Shown: positions 11,472-24,926 of the stretch, piece by piece | How the letters are laid out: every line of letters begins with the position of its first letter | How positions within the stretch are numbered: position 1 is the stretch's first letter | Origin: Heracleum sosnowskyi | Taxonomy: Eukaryota > Streptophyta > Magnoliopsida > Apiales > Apiaceae | Direction: 5' to 3' | Length of the DNA stretch: 64,000 nucleotides | Assembly: GCA_030848705.1 (NCBI GenBank) | Contig: CM061245.1 | Coordinates: 73,271,564 to 73,335,563, forward strand | Notes under the pieces: generated by a model | Databases searched by the model: none | What the model was told of the DNA's origin: nothing | Seen by the model: only the letters and a program-made list of their open reading frames with translations | Made by a program: the position numbers and the translations under genes

Positions 11472-12805
11472 TGTTGGGTATAATTACTAACTACACAGCA
11501 ACAATAGGGCAGTTATATATATTTCGAATTAACAAGAACAGGCAAATAACCAATAAATGAAACAAACACAAAGGTCGAAATAAAAGTATAATCAGAGACT
11601 GTAAATAATAAGATAAGAAAGAACACTTATCTCTCAGAAGCTTTAGCAAATACTGATAGATAAATAAAACAGCTGAGTCGCCAAGCCTTCGAGAAGTCTT
11701 GACTGTTCTTGAAGAGATTATTGCCCCACTTACGCTGTGTTGGGTTGCAGCAATATCACTCCCAGGATAAAACAGCACAGATCAATCCACTCACAGTAGT
11801 CGGAATGATCAACAACGACCAGCACCTCACTTCGCCCAAGAACTATGTATTCTGTATGTGTTGAGAGAAAACAGAGAAGATGATAGTTGCTAGGGTTTTC
11901 AGAGTTACGTATCTGTCTCCCCTGTCAAACGTTATATTTTGTATCTATATAAAATACAAAATAAAACGTAAACAGACAAAATATTGTAACTGAAGATATG
12001 ACATTTAATACTAATTATTCTGATTTAATTACCATAACAGTAGTCATCGGGATTTAACAGCTCAGTCATGATTTCCTGGTCCATCAGGATTTGATCATCA
12101 TCAGTACTCCAAGCCATCAGGACTTGCTGTCCGTCAGGAGTGGCATCAGTACTTGATCGACCATCAGGATTTCGTCAGGACTGGACCATCATCAGGATTT
12201 AACTCCGTCAGGATCCAAATACTGACGCAGGCCATCAGGATTTGATCCAAGAACTGGTCCATCAGGATTTAATATAAATCCTGACCCAGTTCGTTTAGCT
12301 GTTATAAATAAATACTGATACTGTTAAATTAAATCAATAAATAAACAGATAATAAAATTCCTCGCCCAGGTCGCCTCGCGTACGCGAGACGCCGAGACAT
12401 TCGCCCAAATCGCCCTTCGACCCGACCCGACCCGAGTCGTGGCGTGGCGTGGCGTGGCGGGGCGGGCGGCGGCGGCGCGCGCGTGAGGCACATACTAACA
12501 CCATGCACACCCACATGCCTTAGTAGTTGTACACTACTCTTGCACATGTTTCTATATAAACCCACCAACCTCTCATTACCAATTCTATGTGGGATACAAG
12601 TTATTTCAATATAACCAACCCACATAACCCATTTCAAGCAACCTATTTCAACTCAATTTATTTATGGATTACACTAAGAAAATGTCTTAGATCTAAACAT
12701 GAAAGTTTAAGTCCTCATTACAAGGAACAACCTCCACTTGTTAGTTTCCAGAAATTCCATCAGAAACATATATAAAATATGTCTCAAACTTTCCATTTTC
12801 TAACA
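11472..12805 (-). repeat. 5' LTR of the intact Copia element
   Basis: This 1334-bp LTR is nearly identical to 5456-6781. It carries an extra segment of about 60 bases (about 12043-12102) with more CATCAGGATTT words, lacks another such unit, and lacks the GT run. A TATA-like GTTTATATAG on the minus strand (around 12555) is a candidate promoter. Confidence 0.93.
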
Positions 12806-13703
12806 AGAAATGAGTTGCTTTGGCAGAATAAATGGTCGTCGGCGGTCGGCAGAACGTAGCTGCAGCAGCAAACCCGTACCTTGATCAATGGAAGTAAGCC
12901 CAACAACCACCTTATTTCACTACCCTGCCTACAGGTTCTTGGATGGAGCTAGGAGTTGGATTAGACCTGAAACGAGCATTCAGTTTAGCTAGTACGGAGC
13001 AGTGCATGGTGATAGTACTATTATGTTGGGGATTGTGGTCCAGAAGGAACAAATGGGTCTGGCAGAAGGTAGTCATGTCGGCCTTTGGAGTTAAATCTAT
13101 GGTGATGAATATGCTTAATGACTGGCGGAAAAGGCACGAGAGGAGGAACATGTACAAAAAGTTGTGGGTCAGACTAGTAATCGTCAGTGGTCTAAACCAC
13201 CGGAGGGATGGGTGAAAATTAACGTCGATGCAGCTTGTAGGCAAGGAAGGAATCATGTGGGAGTAGGATGTGTGGCTCGTGATGACAGGGGAGCTTTTTG
13301 TGCTCGAACAAATCTTGTGTGTGGCCGTAGTTATGCAAAAGAAGCTGAAGCTCTAAGCCTCAAGGAAGCTTTGTCATAGGTGAAAACTTGGAGGAATAGT
13401 AAATGTATTTTTGAGACATATGCAAAACTGCTGGTGGAAGCAATTCGAAATAATCAATGAAGGTCGATGTTTGACACGATTGTGGAGGATTGTAAGGAAT
13501 TACTAAAACACTTTGAGGAAGACAGGAAGTGTTACTTATTTTTGTATCTCGATCTGCGAATAATGTAGCTCATTCATTAGCACAGGATGCTTATTCAGTG
13601 TCACGTCCTCAGGAGTGGTAGGTTACTGCACCATTTTACTCTATGTAACCTTGCCCTTGAGGTATTTGATTAATGCAAGTACGTTTTTTCAAAAAAAAAA
13701 AAA
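12806..13703 (+). pseudogene. LINE fragment, right part, with RNase H and poly(A) tail
   Basis: It continues the frame broken by the Copia insertion (NELLWQNKWSS), then shifts frame. A second related block with CWGLWSRRNKWVWQ begins near 13024, followed by RNase H sequence (GWVKINVDAAC, GVGCVARDDRG, YAKEAEALSLKEAL) to about 13377, then a decayed end with stops. An A tract at 13691-13703 marks the 3' end expected for a LINE. The repeat of the CWGxWxxRN motif on both sides suggests two related LINE pieces are joined here. Confidence 0.75.
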
Positions 13704-15321
13704 GGGAATGAAATGAAATTTATACTATAATATGTGTGTTTGTTCATATTTTCATTCATTACTCCATTCCATTCACAATCATCTAAATCAAAAATCAAAC
13801 ACCTAAGAAATGCCCATATTCATTTTTTTTACCAATCCTATCATAACAAATTTGCAAGCATTCCCAACATTCCATTCATTATCTCTATTCCAATTTTTGT
13901 TTATTAATTTTTCTTTCTTTGTGTGCAATTTTAATTTCCAAATTTGATTATATTCCGTTATTTTTATAACATTTAATTTTTTTCATGTAATTTAAATATA
14001 TTTTTATATTTAATATTCATAAAAGATTATTTAATAAGATGAGGATTAAATGAGAAATGAATAATGAAACCCGGGATTTAGTTTTAGTCTCTAGAACTAT
14101 GGATTCTGGATGTAATTGACATTTTAACAAAATTTAACAAATTTTCTTACTTTATGCTTTTAGTTTGTTCTCTATTAATATTATAAAATAATAATTTTCA
14201 GTATTTTAGGAATATTGTTTTGCATCTAAAATTCAACAACAATCCATATTTTCTATATTTATTTCTTATTATTATTCTAATAATAAATTTGAGACTAACT
14301 AGAGAATGAGACTGAAACAAGTATTGAAAAAATGGAGAAAAATGATATTTTTAATATTATTGTTAAAAATGAAGTTAGGGATGACCAATTTTTGTATGGA
14401 TCTCTATTTTTGCTCCGTATAATTTGGAGAGGATTTTGTACTAACTCCCCTAGATTTTAACTCACCATCAAAGCAAATTAGTGACGTTATTGGAGTTACT
14501 CTAACCTCTCGGCTCTTAACTTATTATTTTTTATCTCTTATAAATAAAATATTTATTTTTCCTTCCATACTTCCATTACTTTTCACATGAGGAGTTGAAT
14601 ATGAATAAAATATAAATAATTATAAATACAAATAGTATAATTGGAGTTGAAATTAAAATAAAATATAGAAGATATTAAATTCAAAAGGTTTCCCTGAATA
14701 CATCAACCAAAGTAATGACGTCGAGCCATATTATCTAGATTATTATATTTCGACAAAAGGCAAACTAGCACCGTAGAAAACAAAGTAAAAGACTTCACCA
14801 CAAGCAAAAGCATTAGCACTTCCTTTTTATTTGTCATGATTTCATCCACATCTCTAACCAAATTCATTTTTATGGGGAGCTGATGGAGTATGAACTTATA
14901 AAAAGCTGTAAAGTTTGTAAACACGTAACAACTAGTTAATTTGGATGTTCATGCTCGTTTAAGAAATAAACCATGAGAAACAAGAATAAAATATTTTTTT
15001 ATAAAATGGATATTAAAAACAATTGGACTCCGAAAACTGCTGCAGAAACACAATCAGCATATTACTTCATCCCATGCTTTATACTTATACCACTAGTTCC
15101 TGGTTGAGACAAAAGCAATAATTATTATATAGAGAAATCCAGTTGGAAAACTGAAGACAAATCTCGGTGAATATCAACAAGACTAAAAATGTAAATTTGC
15201 ATATTGATATTGTGCAAATTTTTCACACAACAGACCAGTTTCACATTCATATGCATCTAGACTAATCACTCTCATGACAAGGATAAAAAGTTTTCAATCA
15301 ACCTCTTGATCTAAGACTTCC
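13704..15321. other. AT-rich intergenic region and SUA 3' flank
   Basis: No gene is supported. It is very AT-rich, with T and A runs and possible MITE debris (GGAATGAAATGAAA beside the LINE tail; an AT-rich block around 14040-14570). The last few hundred bases before 15322 are probably the 3'UTR of the SUA gene on the minus strand. Confidence 0.4.
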
Positions 15322-18300
15322 CTATGACATTTCTCTAAACCTAGCAAGAGCTTTCTTCTGTATAAGAGTCCGATAGCTATCTCCAGCTTGAACTTCGAGG
15401 CTAGGATCCAACTTCTTCGGCTGACTCCCTAACCCTGCTCTTTTCTCAACCGACTGGGCTTGAACAGGCTCAACCATGCCGCTCCCATCCTTTCCCAGTC
15501 CCTGTATAGTAAACAAACACACAAACAAAAATGCAAAAATTGCCCAAACAAATGCAAAGTCAGATACTGCTAAACGTGGAGTCTGCAGCCTACAATTGCT
15601 TCAGCGTTTACAATATATAAAGCAACCAGTCATACTATTCAAGCCCAAAAGAGATTTCTAACATTTGTAATTTGAACTTGTGAGTGACATTTTGTGTTTA
15701 TTTTATAGATAATGAATTGCTGTAGCTTATACAACGTAAAAGTAAAATAAAGTTCAAGAGTTTAAGATGTTACCAAGCCTTCTTGCCAGCCCATGTTCCG
15801 AAGCATCCTGTTGCCAACATTACTCTCATCAATAGCTTTCTCAGCGGTAATCACCTCATAACTCTGAACATTGTAATTGCCATCGGGAACACCACGTCCT
15901 CCAACACCAGGGGGGAAGGGCATTGAATCTGTCACAGCCCTTTTGAATGCTGGATCTCGATCTTTAGTATTCACAAATAGTAAAACAGAGTGTTCCTCAC
16001 AAGTCAATAGATATGTCATAATAGGTTAATATATGGACCGCAAGCACTCTCCTCTCTAAGTAGGAGAAAGGACTAGCGTCAGTAAAATCAAGAACACCAA
16101 CAATGAAAGGTACAGGCAAAACACTTTAAACCCCGTAAAACAACTTAATCTTTTCAGAATGTTCAGAATAACTTGAATAAAAAAGAATGAGTACGATTTT
16201 ACTTTTTAGATACCACTTTACTAATTGCACAGATATGATATAAAATCATGGAAAGAAGCACTTAAAAACAGAACCAAGGGGAATGACAATCATTTGCAGA
16301 TTATTAATCATGCTTACCTGAGTCCCCTGTTTCAGGGTCATATTGATTGCTTCCAAAAGCAGATGAGCCGTATAGGCTCCTACGCTCAGCTGCACGATCT
16401 CTGTAGGTAGTCTGATTATGTTCCTTTTGCGAGGAAGCTGGCTGCACTGGCATCTCGGAGAATCTCCTCTTACTGCTCCCAGAGGCTACTGGTGGAGTAT
16501 AAGAACCCAATGCAGATGCATCTGTTCTAAAAGGAAATGCAGTTCCAGACAAATCGATACTCGCAGATGAAGATGAATCCACAGTACCAACTGAAGCGGA
16601 CAAAGATGTTGAAGTAATGCCTGGAGGCCCTGAATAAGAAGTATCAGATTTCACCACCCCTCTCCCAGAGCCTCTAATCACTCCTCTGATAGTACCCCCA
16701 GAACTGATAGGCTTATCCAGAGCATAAGACTGAACAGGTATGCTTGAAGAAAATCCTGAAGTACTCATCGTGTTCTCCTTTATGGTCACTGCCTCTATCT
16801 TTGGCTTGCCTTTACTTGATGACCCAATAGCATTTACTTTTTCTTCTGCCGATGGATTTTGCTTGTCATCAAGAGCCAAACGTGGTGCTTGCCCTTCATG
16901 ACTCCTCTGTTTCCACATTGTTAAAACATTGCTCATCTTTTTCTTGCTAGCCAGAATGCTACTTTTTGAAGCAAGTCGTATCTCTTTCTGCTTCTCTTTC
17001 TCTTTCTTCTCTGCAGCTAGTGCTGCAGCCGCAGCAGCCTGGACAGCATCTGGCAATGAAGTAGGTTTCTCACTTGAAATTACTGTAGCCGCTGGGGCTG
17101 AGATAACTACTTTTCTATTGTTAGAACTGTCCGCAGCCTTGGAAATATCAGCTCCATTTCCAGCTGTTTTATCAGTTTGATCCGTACAGGGAACATATTG
17201 CTGAGTATGTTGATCGTAGGTATACCAAATACCATTATTACCATCATAGTATAAACCTGAGAGATTTGTGTGCAAACTAAGTCAATCAGGTTGAAATTGA
17301 CAAGAAACGAGTATAATGGCTAACAGAATATAGCATATTAATGCTATAACTATCATGATAAAAATTGATGAGAGAAAAGAAAATATCAATATAAGAATAT
17401 AACAAAAGATGCTATAACTAAGTAACCAACAATCCGGGATAAAGAATTTTGATCATGACTCATAAGATGACTCAAACCTGTATTTCCATCATAATAGAAC
17501 CCAGAAGAAGCGTCATAATAATAGCCAGATGTTTCATCCCACACGAAGCCAGACTGTGGAGCTGAAGAATCCTTCTGAACTGAAACCTCGCCAGATTGCT
17601 CCTGCCCGCCAGTAGATTGTTTGTCATCTGGATTATATTCTTTGGGAGCCCAGCCAACAGCATCATACTAAGAAATAGAGGTTAAGATTAACAAACCTAT
17701 TTAAGCACAATCTACAACACATGCCTTCCATATATCGGCCAAAATTTAAAAGTAATCATTGTGAAACAAAAATTCCAAGATCAGCACTGCATTACAATCT
17801 TCCAAAACAAGCTCAGCAATCAGCATCAGTGTATGATGATGTGCAGAAGCAGCTGTTGCAAAGGCTGTTGCCGAGGCAGTCCAAGATTATCTTTCCAAAG
17901 ATTTGCACAGTACTTAAGATAACCACATCTAATGTATCTTTGGCAGAAGAGGGTATCACAACACCTACCAATTAATTAATCCCTTCTTAGTCTTCTCTTG
18001 ACACATTTGGTGCTTCTCTAGCCCAAGAAGATCGTTTTTTATGATTCTAATTCATAACAAAGTTGTTGATAGGAAGTCTGCAAATAATTAAGAGCCCCAA
18101 AGAGGATGTAATTTTTGCACCCTAGAATGTGGATAACTTATTGATCCTCGATATCCTTCCACACATTTTAGACTATAGACTTGCAAGATATTTCTATTTC
18201 CCTGCCTAGGCCTCAGGCAACATTCGGCCAGATCAATTAGGCTAAGCCCCAAAATCTTATTAATGCATCAACATGATAAATGACTAAATGTAACAATATC

Positions 18301-21300
18301 TCATGAAAGCAAATGCGTCAGGCATTATTTCACTTAATACAACTAGGGTCGATGAAATACATAGCAGTAATTACAACTTACAAGTCACAATAAGTGTTAC
18401 ACGAGAAATTAAATTTTTTAAAAATTTTCTAAAGTGGTAAAATGATTACCTGTTGGGCAAAGGTGGCAGCCTCAATTGCAGCAGCAGCAAGGCTGCTAGA
18501 CTGTGAGGGTCCTGATCCTGGCCCAATTATGCTCTTGGCATATGCTACTCGGAGGATCTGACCATTTTTCTCTAAAGTTGTTCCACTAGTGGCTTCAAGA
18601 GCTTTAGTAGCATCATCAACCTTACACATAGCATTTTGTCAATTTGGTTTCAAATCACAGTATCTACCATAAACTTCAAATATATCTCAAGATGAGGCAT
18701 AATAAGATATCAGTACAAACAGATCAATTAAGGGAGTGTGGACAATAAAAATAACTGCCAAGTTACATACTCTTTCATGGTCATAAAGATTCATATTATC
18801 AATTTGCAGCATACATGTGGACAGTAAAAAAACTTCTTGCCCAGTGAACGTACCGAATGAAAATGAACAAATGCATATCCCTTCGATACGTGAGTAAATT
18901 TGTCCCTGACAACCCGAAGATCCTGAGATTTTGAAAATCAGTACAAATTTACATACATGAGAAAAGGGATAACAGCGATATTATGTGCAACAGGCAACGT
19001 ACCTTGATTGGAGCATGCTTTGAAAATTCATAACGAAGCATTTCTTCATCAGCATTTTCATCCAATCCACGAACAACAAGAACATGGGTAGGACCTAAAT
19101 ATTGCCACTTCAGGAAACAACTTCACACGTGCTTAAATTATTCAAGGTGAAACTGCAATAAGAAAATAACCTGTGTCCCCTCTCCTACCATGGGGAGGAT
19201 GATTTAATGAAGCCATATCTGCTGGGGGAGCATCGTCTGTTCTTGCTTCATTACACTAATTTCGCAAATTGAAAATAAAAACTGGCATTAGTTGTTCATT
19301 ATGAAGATATCCCACTGAAGATTTCAAGGTAAATTGGAAGAGTCTATTTTACACAGGAAGAATATGTCATAGTAACAAAGTATATAAGTTTAACTGGAAG
19401 CAAAAAGGAATGCAAGTTTACTACTTCCAAATATGTACAAATTAATAGTTCCAACATTTTAAATATGAACAAATTGAAAATAGCTCTAACTAATATTTGG
19501 AAATGCTATCTTATTTGTTTGTCAAGCAAGTCATAGTTTAACTTAAAGAATTAGGAAAAATTCCGAACATGATTAACAAATCAGACAATACATGAGAGCC
19601 AATATGTGAACTGAAACATATAACCTAGCTGTAAAGCAATGAAAGATAAAAAATACTGCATTCTTAAAATATGAGCTATCAAATATGTTTCATTAAGATG
19701 TGGATCAAAAGAAAAATTGTTAGAAAAGAAACTCCTATTTGTCTACTTGCATTAAAGCATGTTTCTGCCATCACATTTAATCCTACTTTCTATTCTGAAG
19801 AAGCAAGCATACTGAAAGTCCAAATTACAACAAAGCCAGGGAAATGGTATCTATTAAGTAACAATTGTGAACCCTTGTTGAAGAGTAACTAACAAATAAT
19901 GACATTTCTACACTATGATATTATAAGTTTCTTCCAGCAGTGTCTATGGAATAAAAATTCAGTAAGATAAAAAGAATGAGATGAACCTGAAAGCAAGATG
20001 TGCGCCGCGCAAAATTTACACAGCCACAGATGGTGCACATCCAGTCTGATGGCACTGTATTACTTTTATGATTGCCATGACCTGATCTTGATGCATTATC
20101 CGATCCAAAAGATGATCCACCAGCCCCTCCGGTTGGCTTGCTACTGCAACACGAGTTAGAATTTGCAATAAATACACTAGCAAGTGTACATGAAGCTCTA
20201 CACGCAAAAACACTGTAGCAATCCACTAAGGCATAAAACTAAGGAAGTACTTATTTACAGAAGACATCAAAGATAAGTATTCATCTTTTATGATAAATAC
20301 CTGTTTTGGTGCTTTTTATACACCATAATTTCTAATTTTCTTAGGATATGCAGAAACAGACGGCCTCGAACATGGTGGAAGTTTAAAAAAATGACATTTG
20401 GTAATCTACCAAATCTTAATCTCTTGTAACTAGTAGCAGCAAATAACAAGAAGAAAGGAGATCGAAAGGTGTAGTAATGTTAGATTTTGATGAAATGAAA
20501 TTATTCAGAAAATGACAAAGCAAACCAATTTTAGATCTGGAATGCCAAATTTGAAAACCAGCCGAAGCAGGTTCATGAGGGGGGTGAAAGATTAAATTAC
20601 GGTTTACCTATTAAAACCGTTCCTCGCTTACAGATAATTTCATACATTATGATGCATGACGAACGTGCTAGAAGCATTACAAGTAACATCTACCGGCGCT
20701 AAGCGAAAGTTTTGCAATTTAACTATTTCTACCAATTATGACAGATCACTCCTACCTGTACTCAAAAAACAGCTTCCTACTGTCCACAACAAGACCATCG
20801 TCTCCAAGACGATCCATCATTGCACGTGCAGCAACCTGTTGGACAAGAATAAGCAACCATTATTACATTCAAAATACATAAAGTTTGAAGCATTAACAGA
20901 CAGAACTGTTACCAGGGATGGAAAATCGATAAAAGCAAATCCACGAGATGTGCCAGAATTTCTCTCTTTGATAACCCGAACATGGCGAAGGGGACCCCAT
21001 TCAGCCTGACATAGCAAATGTAGAAGAGAAGTGACATCATGCAACAGAAAGCAAATAAAATAAACAGAAGTTCAACCAAAGTTTCTAACATTAAAAGGAT
21101 GCAGCAGAACTTACAAGGATCTGGTATAAATCTTCCTCAGTTGTCTTCTGTGAGAGACCTTTTACAACAACAGTAGCAGATGGAGCCTACAAAAAAACAG
21201 GCATCACGCAAAGCCCCAACAGGACAAAAAGTGAAATAGCATTGAACACAAGAAAATTAAACTGAAGAGTAAAGAATACCACATAATTATAATCATGTTG

Positions 21301-22546
21301 TCGTTTCTCATCGCGGTTGTTCTGTTTATCACTCCTCTCCTGTCGAGGATCATCATAGCTATCTTCTCGATGACTACGACTATAACTTCGACTTCGAGGA
21401 GACCTTGACCTTAACCGGTCATCATGTCCACGAGACCGAGAACGCTCATGCGCTCTGTATGGACTGGAATCTTTCTCCCGACTCAAAACACTTCTGTCGC
21501 GATCATGGTCACGAGAATCGGATCTTCTCCAGTTACTATCTCTTCTACTACCTCTATCATAATCAGAGTCATAACTATGCCTGCCATAGTCTCTTTCGCG
21601 GCTGTCTTCCCTGCTTTGGCGAGATACACGAGGTCTGTAATCATAATCATCCAATGCATAATCTTCACGATCACGTCCCCTATATCTCCCAGACCTATCG
21701 CTCCCTTGATCCCGGTAATTGTCTATACCGCGATAACCATCCCGCAAGTTATCATATTCCTGAAATGTGTTTCTGTCACTGTATTTGTCTAAGTCGTGAA
21801 AGGAATCCAGGTCTTGATATGAGTCAACATATGGCTTCTCATGCCGCCTATGGTTCTTATCAATTGGATATTCTTCCTCGTAACTTCTCCCTCTAGTTGG
21901 AGGCCAGGCACCAACTGAAGGTGGAGGTGGATAATTATCTCTCTCGCGGTGAAAGGAATTTCTTGGGTAAATGGTATCTCTAGGATATCTGTCGTCTACA
22001 AACCTCCTATCATCATACGAACCAGCCCTGCAATAGAAATATAAGACAAGGCCATATAGGAGAAAAAAAATTGATTAACTAATACTGTATGTGTATAATA
22101 TAGGACCCAAGGTCTGAAATGAATAATGAAAACAGTTTTCATAACAATATATCGAATACCAAAAAGTAACTCATCAATTCAAAGGAACACTATAAGTAAG
22201 CATTCAACTATTTTCAAGGAGCCAATACCCATTATAATGGCCACAAGTTTCACTCACCGAAAGTTTGGATCATGTACTGCACCATAACCTTCCGAAGCCT
22301 GTGGATTCAAGAGAATAAGCTATGTCAGCAAGTAATAAGCATGGTACAAGGTAGACAAATCGATTCCATATCCTCACTGCCCAATGGCTTATCTCATTGT
22401 TCTTTTAAGATTAGATTCCGGAAGAAATGGACAATCACATGAGCCTAATTTCCTGTTTATCATCCCATATATGTGATTAAAAGAGAAACCACAATTACGC
22501 TGTTATTTTCCCATCCTTGCTGACGAGCATAGCGACCAGGATCCAT
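15322..22546 (-). CDS. SUA: SUPPRESSOR OF ABI3-5 / RBM5-like splicing factor, 15 coding exons
   Basis: Coding exons, 5' to 3' on the minus strand: 22499-22546, 22258-22299, 21280-22027, 21115-21186, 20913-21005, 20756-20835, 19987-20143, 19171-19255, 19003-19094, 18854-18922, 18450-18620, 17478-17667, 16318-17256, 15774-15961, 15322-15501, about 1050 residues. Order: start MDPGRYARQQGW; Arg/Asp/Ser-rich region (~110-275); RRM1 (~282-362, RGFAFIDF); RanBP2-type zinc finger (CTICGCVNFARRTSC, ~395-425); RRM2 (~446-525, KGYAFVHF); OCRE with aromatic repeats (SGFVWDETSGYYY, ~555-640); G-patch (GNRMLRNMGWQEGLGLG, ~970-1020). Arabidopsis SUA is a nuclear splicing regulator that controls a cryptic ABI3 intron; the same role here is inference. 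Every intron is GT-AG. One oddity: exon 2 has one base too many (TTTT at 22260-22263), so the exon 2-3 join is out of frame as written. Confidence 0.93.
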
Positions 22547-24340
22547 TTTACCAAATATGCGTCTGTGTCAACCTTGAAATGTTCAGGATAATCGTTCGTG
22601 GGCAAAATGACAGAATAGCTTTCCTGTAATGGATGCACAAACAAATATAGTTATGCCCTCATGAACTAAGAGATAATCCTCGCGACTTGGCCTCCCTTTT
22701 TACCGGACCCCTTAAAAATTCTAATTCTTCCAAGAAACTTTTCCCTTTCAATTCTAACACACATTTAAGGCTCTTGAAGCGGATATATTATAATCAACAA
22801 AATTCTGCCTGGTGAAGAGTAGAACAACCTCAAACAGGATAATGTATACAAAATTCTACTAATGCGGCATCCAGTATTTCAATAAAAGAGTGTGCATGAC
22901 AACAAATCTCGAGCACCAAAATTCAAACTCTCTACTTAATGTACTAAGAGAACCATGACCAGTGAAGCTTTCATACATACATATTACAGACACAAATATA
23001 TGTATATTTTCAAATCCAAAGAGGCTAGATGTGATGTATACCAAGGGAGTCCAAGCATAGCAACATTGAGTGCTATTATAGACATTTGATACTTGTTTAT
23101 ACTACGAGTTTTCAAATTTACATATAGTGTCCTTGAAAATAAAGTATACATCAGGTCGAGAATATATTAATCAAATTGACATTTTATCAAGCATCAGGCT
23201 CCTATGAAAAATATAATGTATGGAAGACTTTTACTTATGTCTCATACACAACATGCACTGGATCACAAAAATACTTTTCATATGCTAAAGATGTGCATAA
23301 TATTACAAATCCTGTTGTAGGAGTATTTGTTTTCGTGAAATAAAAAATTCAATAAGTGCAATGATAAAGGCAGTACTTTAAAATAATCCTTTTCTAGAAA
23401 TCCTGCAACGTTCGACAAATTATATACTCCTTTCACACCAAACACAAAACACAAAACAAATTTTTTAAATTAAAAAAAACCTATAAATTTTTCTATTTGC
23501 TCAGTATTACATATAGGCATCATTGAGTATGACCATTACTAGTGATGCATGACATCTACATTCTGCCTGTGAACTTGAAAATATATATTAGTCATTGAAA
23601 ATACAAGTGAAAGCAAACAAATAGGCTACATCAACAACGTTCTATTGTGCACTTAACTAAAACCGTAACAATTGGTTCTAATATATTGCTATCGTCATCC
23701 AAATATCGCAAACCCGTTTGACAAAACCAAAATACATGAATTGCACTTACAAAATAACATACAATACAACCTTACTGACATCCGTAACTTACTACTTACT
23801 ACCTATTTTACATTCACATGAATTTATTCTCATTTGGAAATTTAAAAACTACAACAATCATAACTTGTGAATTCATGAGTATATCGTAAAATCAACACTA
23901 AAAATTTAAAACACTAAAATTCAGTTGAATTAGTTTTAACAGAATAAACATATTATTAATTAATTCTCAGTTCATAAATTAATACTAAATTCTATTATAT
24001 TTCCAACACCAAATCTGACCTAATTATAATCACATGAAAAAAACAATTTCAACATCAATTAGAAATAGAGCACAAACTTTAACGCAAATTAGAGTGAATT
24101 ACATATATTTGTTCATCGAATTAAGAGAATTTACAATATGATTTAACAAATCTTACGCTGAAACTGATCAATTTGGGGGGGGTTGTAGCAGAGTTTTAAG
24201 TCCGATTCCAACACCGAGATTGCGCGCGATGAATCTAGGACTAAAGTAGTTTGAGAATGAATATATGTATGTATATTTGATCGCGATGAATGAAATAGTG
24301 AAGAAGATGAAAAGATTAGGGCAAATATAGAGACGAAAAG
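22547..24340 (-). other. SUA 5'UTR with a long leader intron
   Basis: On the minus strand an acceptor (TTACAG) ends at 22624, so a 5'UTR exon would run from 22623 to the ATG at 22546. A good donor (CAGC then GTAAGA) lies at 24156. A leader intron of about 1.53 kb (22624-24156) is therefore likely, with a first non-coding exon ending at 24157 and transcription starting somewhere before about 24330. The intron is AT-rich and holds no convincing gene. Splice sites are seen; use is inferred. Confidence 0.5.
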
Positions 24341-24840
24341 GGTGTTGGGTTGGGTTGGGTTGGGGCCTTCCGGGTTAAATGTTGCAGCTCGCCAGCATCC
24401 TACTAATATATTATAGACAAAGTAACATTTTTACATAATGTTTTTTTTAATGCTTTTTGCAAATAAATATAGTCATTTTTTTTATATGTCTTATGAGGGC
24501 ATGAATCAGTTAGAATAAATTCTAGTGTCAATTAAATTGCACAAATGAGCTTTGGTGGTGAAAAAGAAGAAATAATCACAGCCATTATTTCTAATATATT
24601 TTTTATGGCAATGTTTGGCTTCTCTCAGAAGAAAATTAAAAAAAATTTAAAAAATGTAATGACATATAATTTATTTTTCATTCATTTTTTATTTTGGAAA
24701 CATATAACATAGCTTATAATTTTTGGGTTTCAAAAAATAGTCCAAAAATTTAAAGTATTAAAAAATTTAAAAGAATTAATATTTCAAAGGATTTCAATTA
24801 TTAGTTAATTGATTAATCAGATTAATTAAGCATAGGGTTG
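24341..24840. other. SUA promoter side / intergenic
   Basis: A short GGGTT repeat (about 24341-24365) lies at the edge of the SUA 5' region. The rest is AT-rich with no gene seen. Confidence 0.35.

Positions 24841-24902
<62 letters not shown>
24841..24902. repeat. (ATA)n microsatellite
   Basis: About 20 uninterrupted trinucleotide units, 62 bases long, directly upstream of an LTR remnant. Confidence 0.95.
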
Positions 24903-24926
24903 TTATAGAAAATTTTTTGTTTAGAT

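Larger units (their letters stand above)
5456..12805 (-). mobile_element. Complete Copia LTR retrotransposon (7.35 kb)
   Basis: The element has two LTRs beginning TGTTGGGTAT and ending TTTTCTAACA on the plus strand, a single long gag-pol frame on the minus strand, a polypurine tract (GTGGGGGAT on the minus strand, 6782-6790) beside the 3' LTR, and a perfect AGAAA target duplication. The LTRs differ mostly by repeat-unit indels and few substitutions, which indicates recent insertion. The bases just inside the 5' LTR (minus strand ATCTTGAAGAGATTAA) do not match the initiator-Met primer site used by the other Copia elements in the window, so the primer tRNA is unassigned. Confidence 0.95.

Noticed and set aside
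21405..21896. Overlapping plus-strand frames of up to 163 codons
   Set aside because: They are antisense shadows of the Arg/Asp/Ser-rich SUA exon 3, whose codon pattern keeps the opposite strand open.
24341..24365. GGGTTGGGTTGGG as a telomere-like repeat
   Set aside because: The plant telomere unit is TTTAGGG; this is a short GGGTT array near the SUA promoter.
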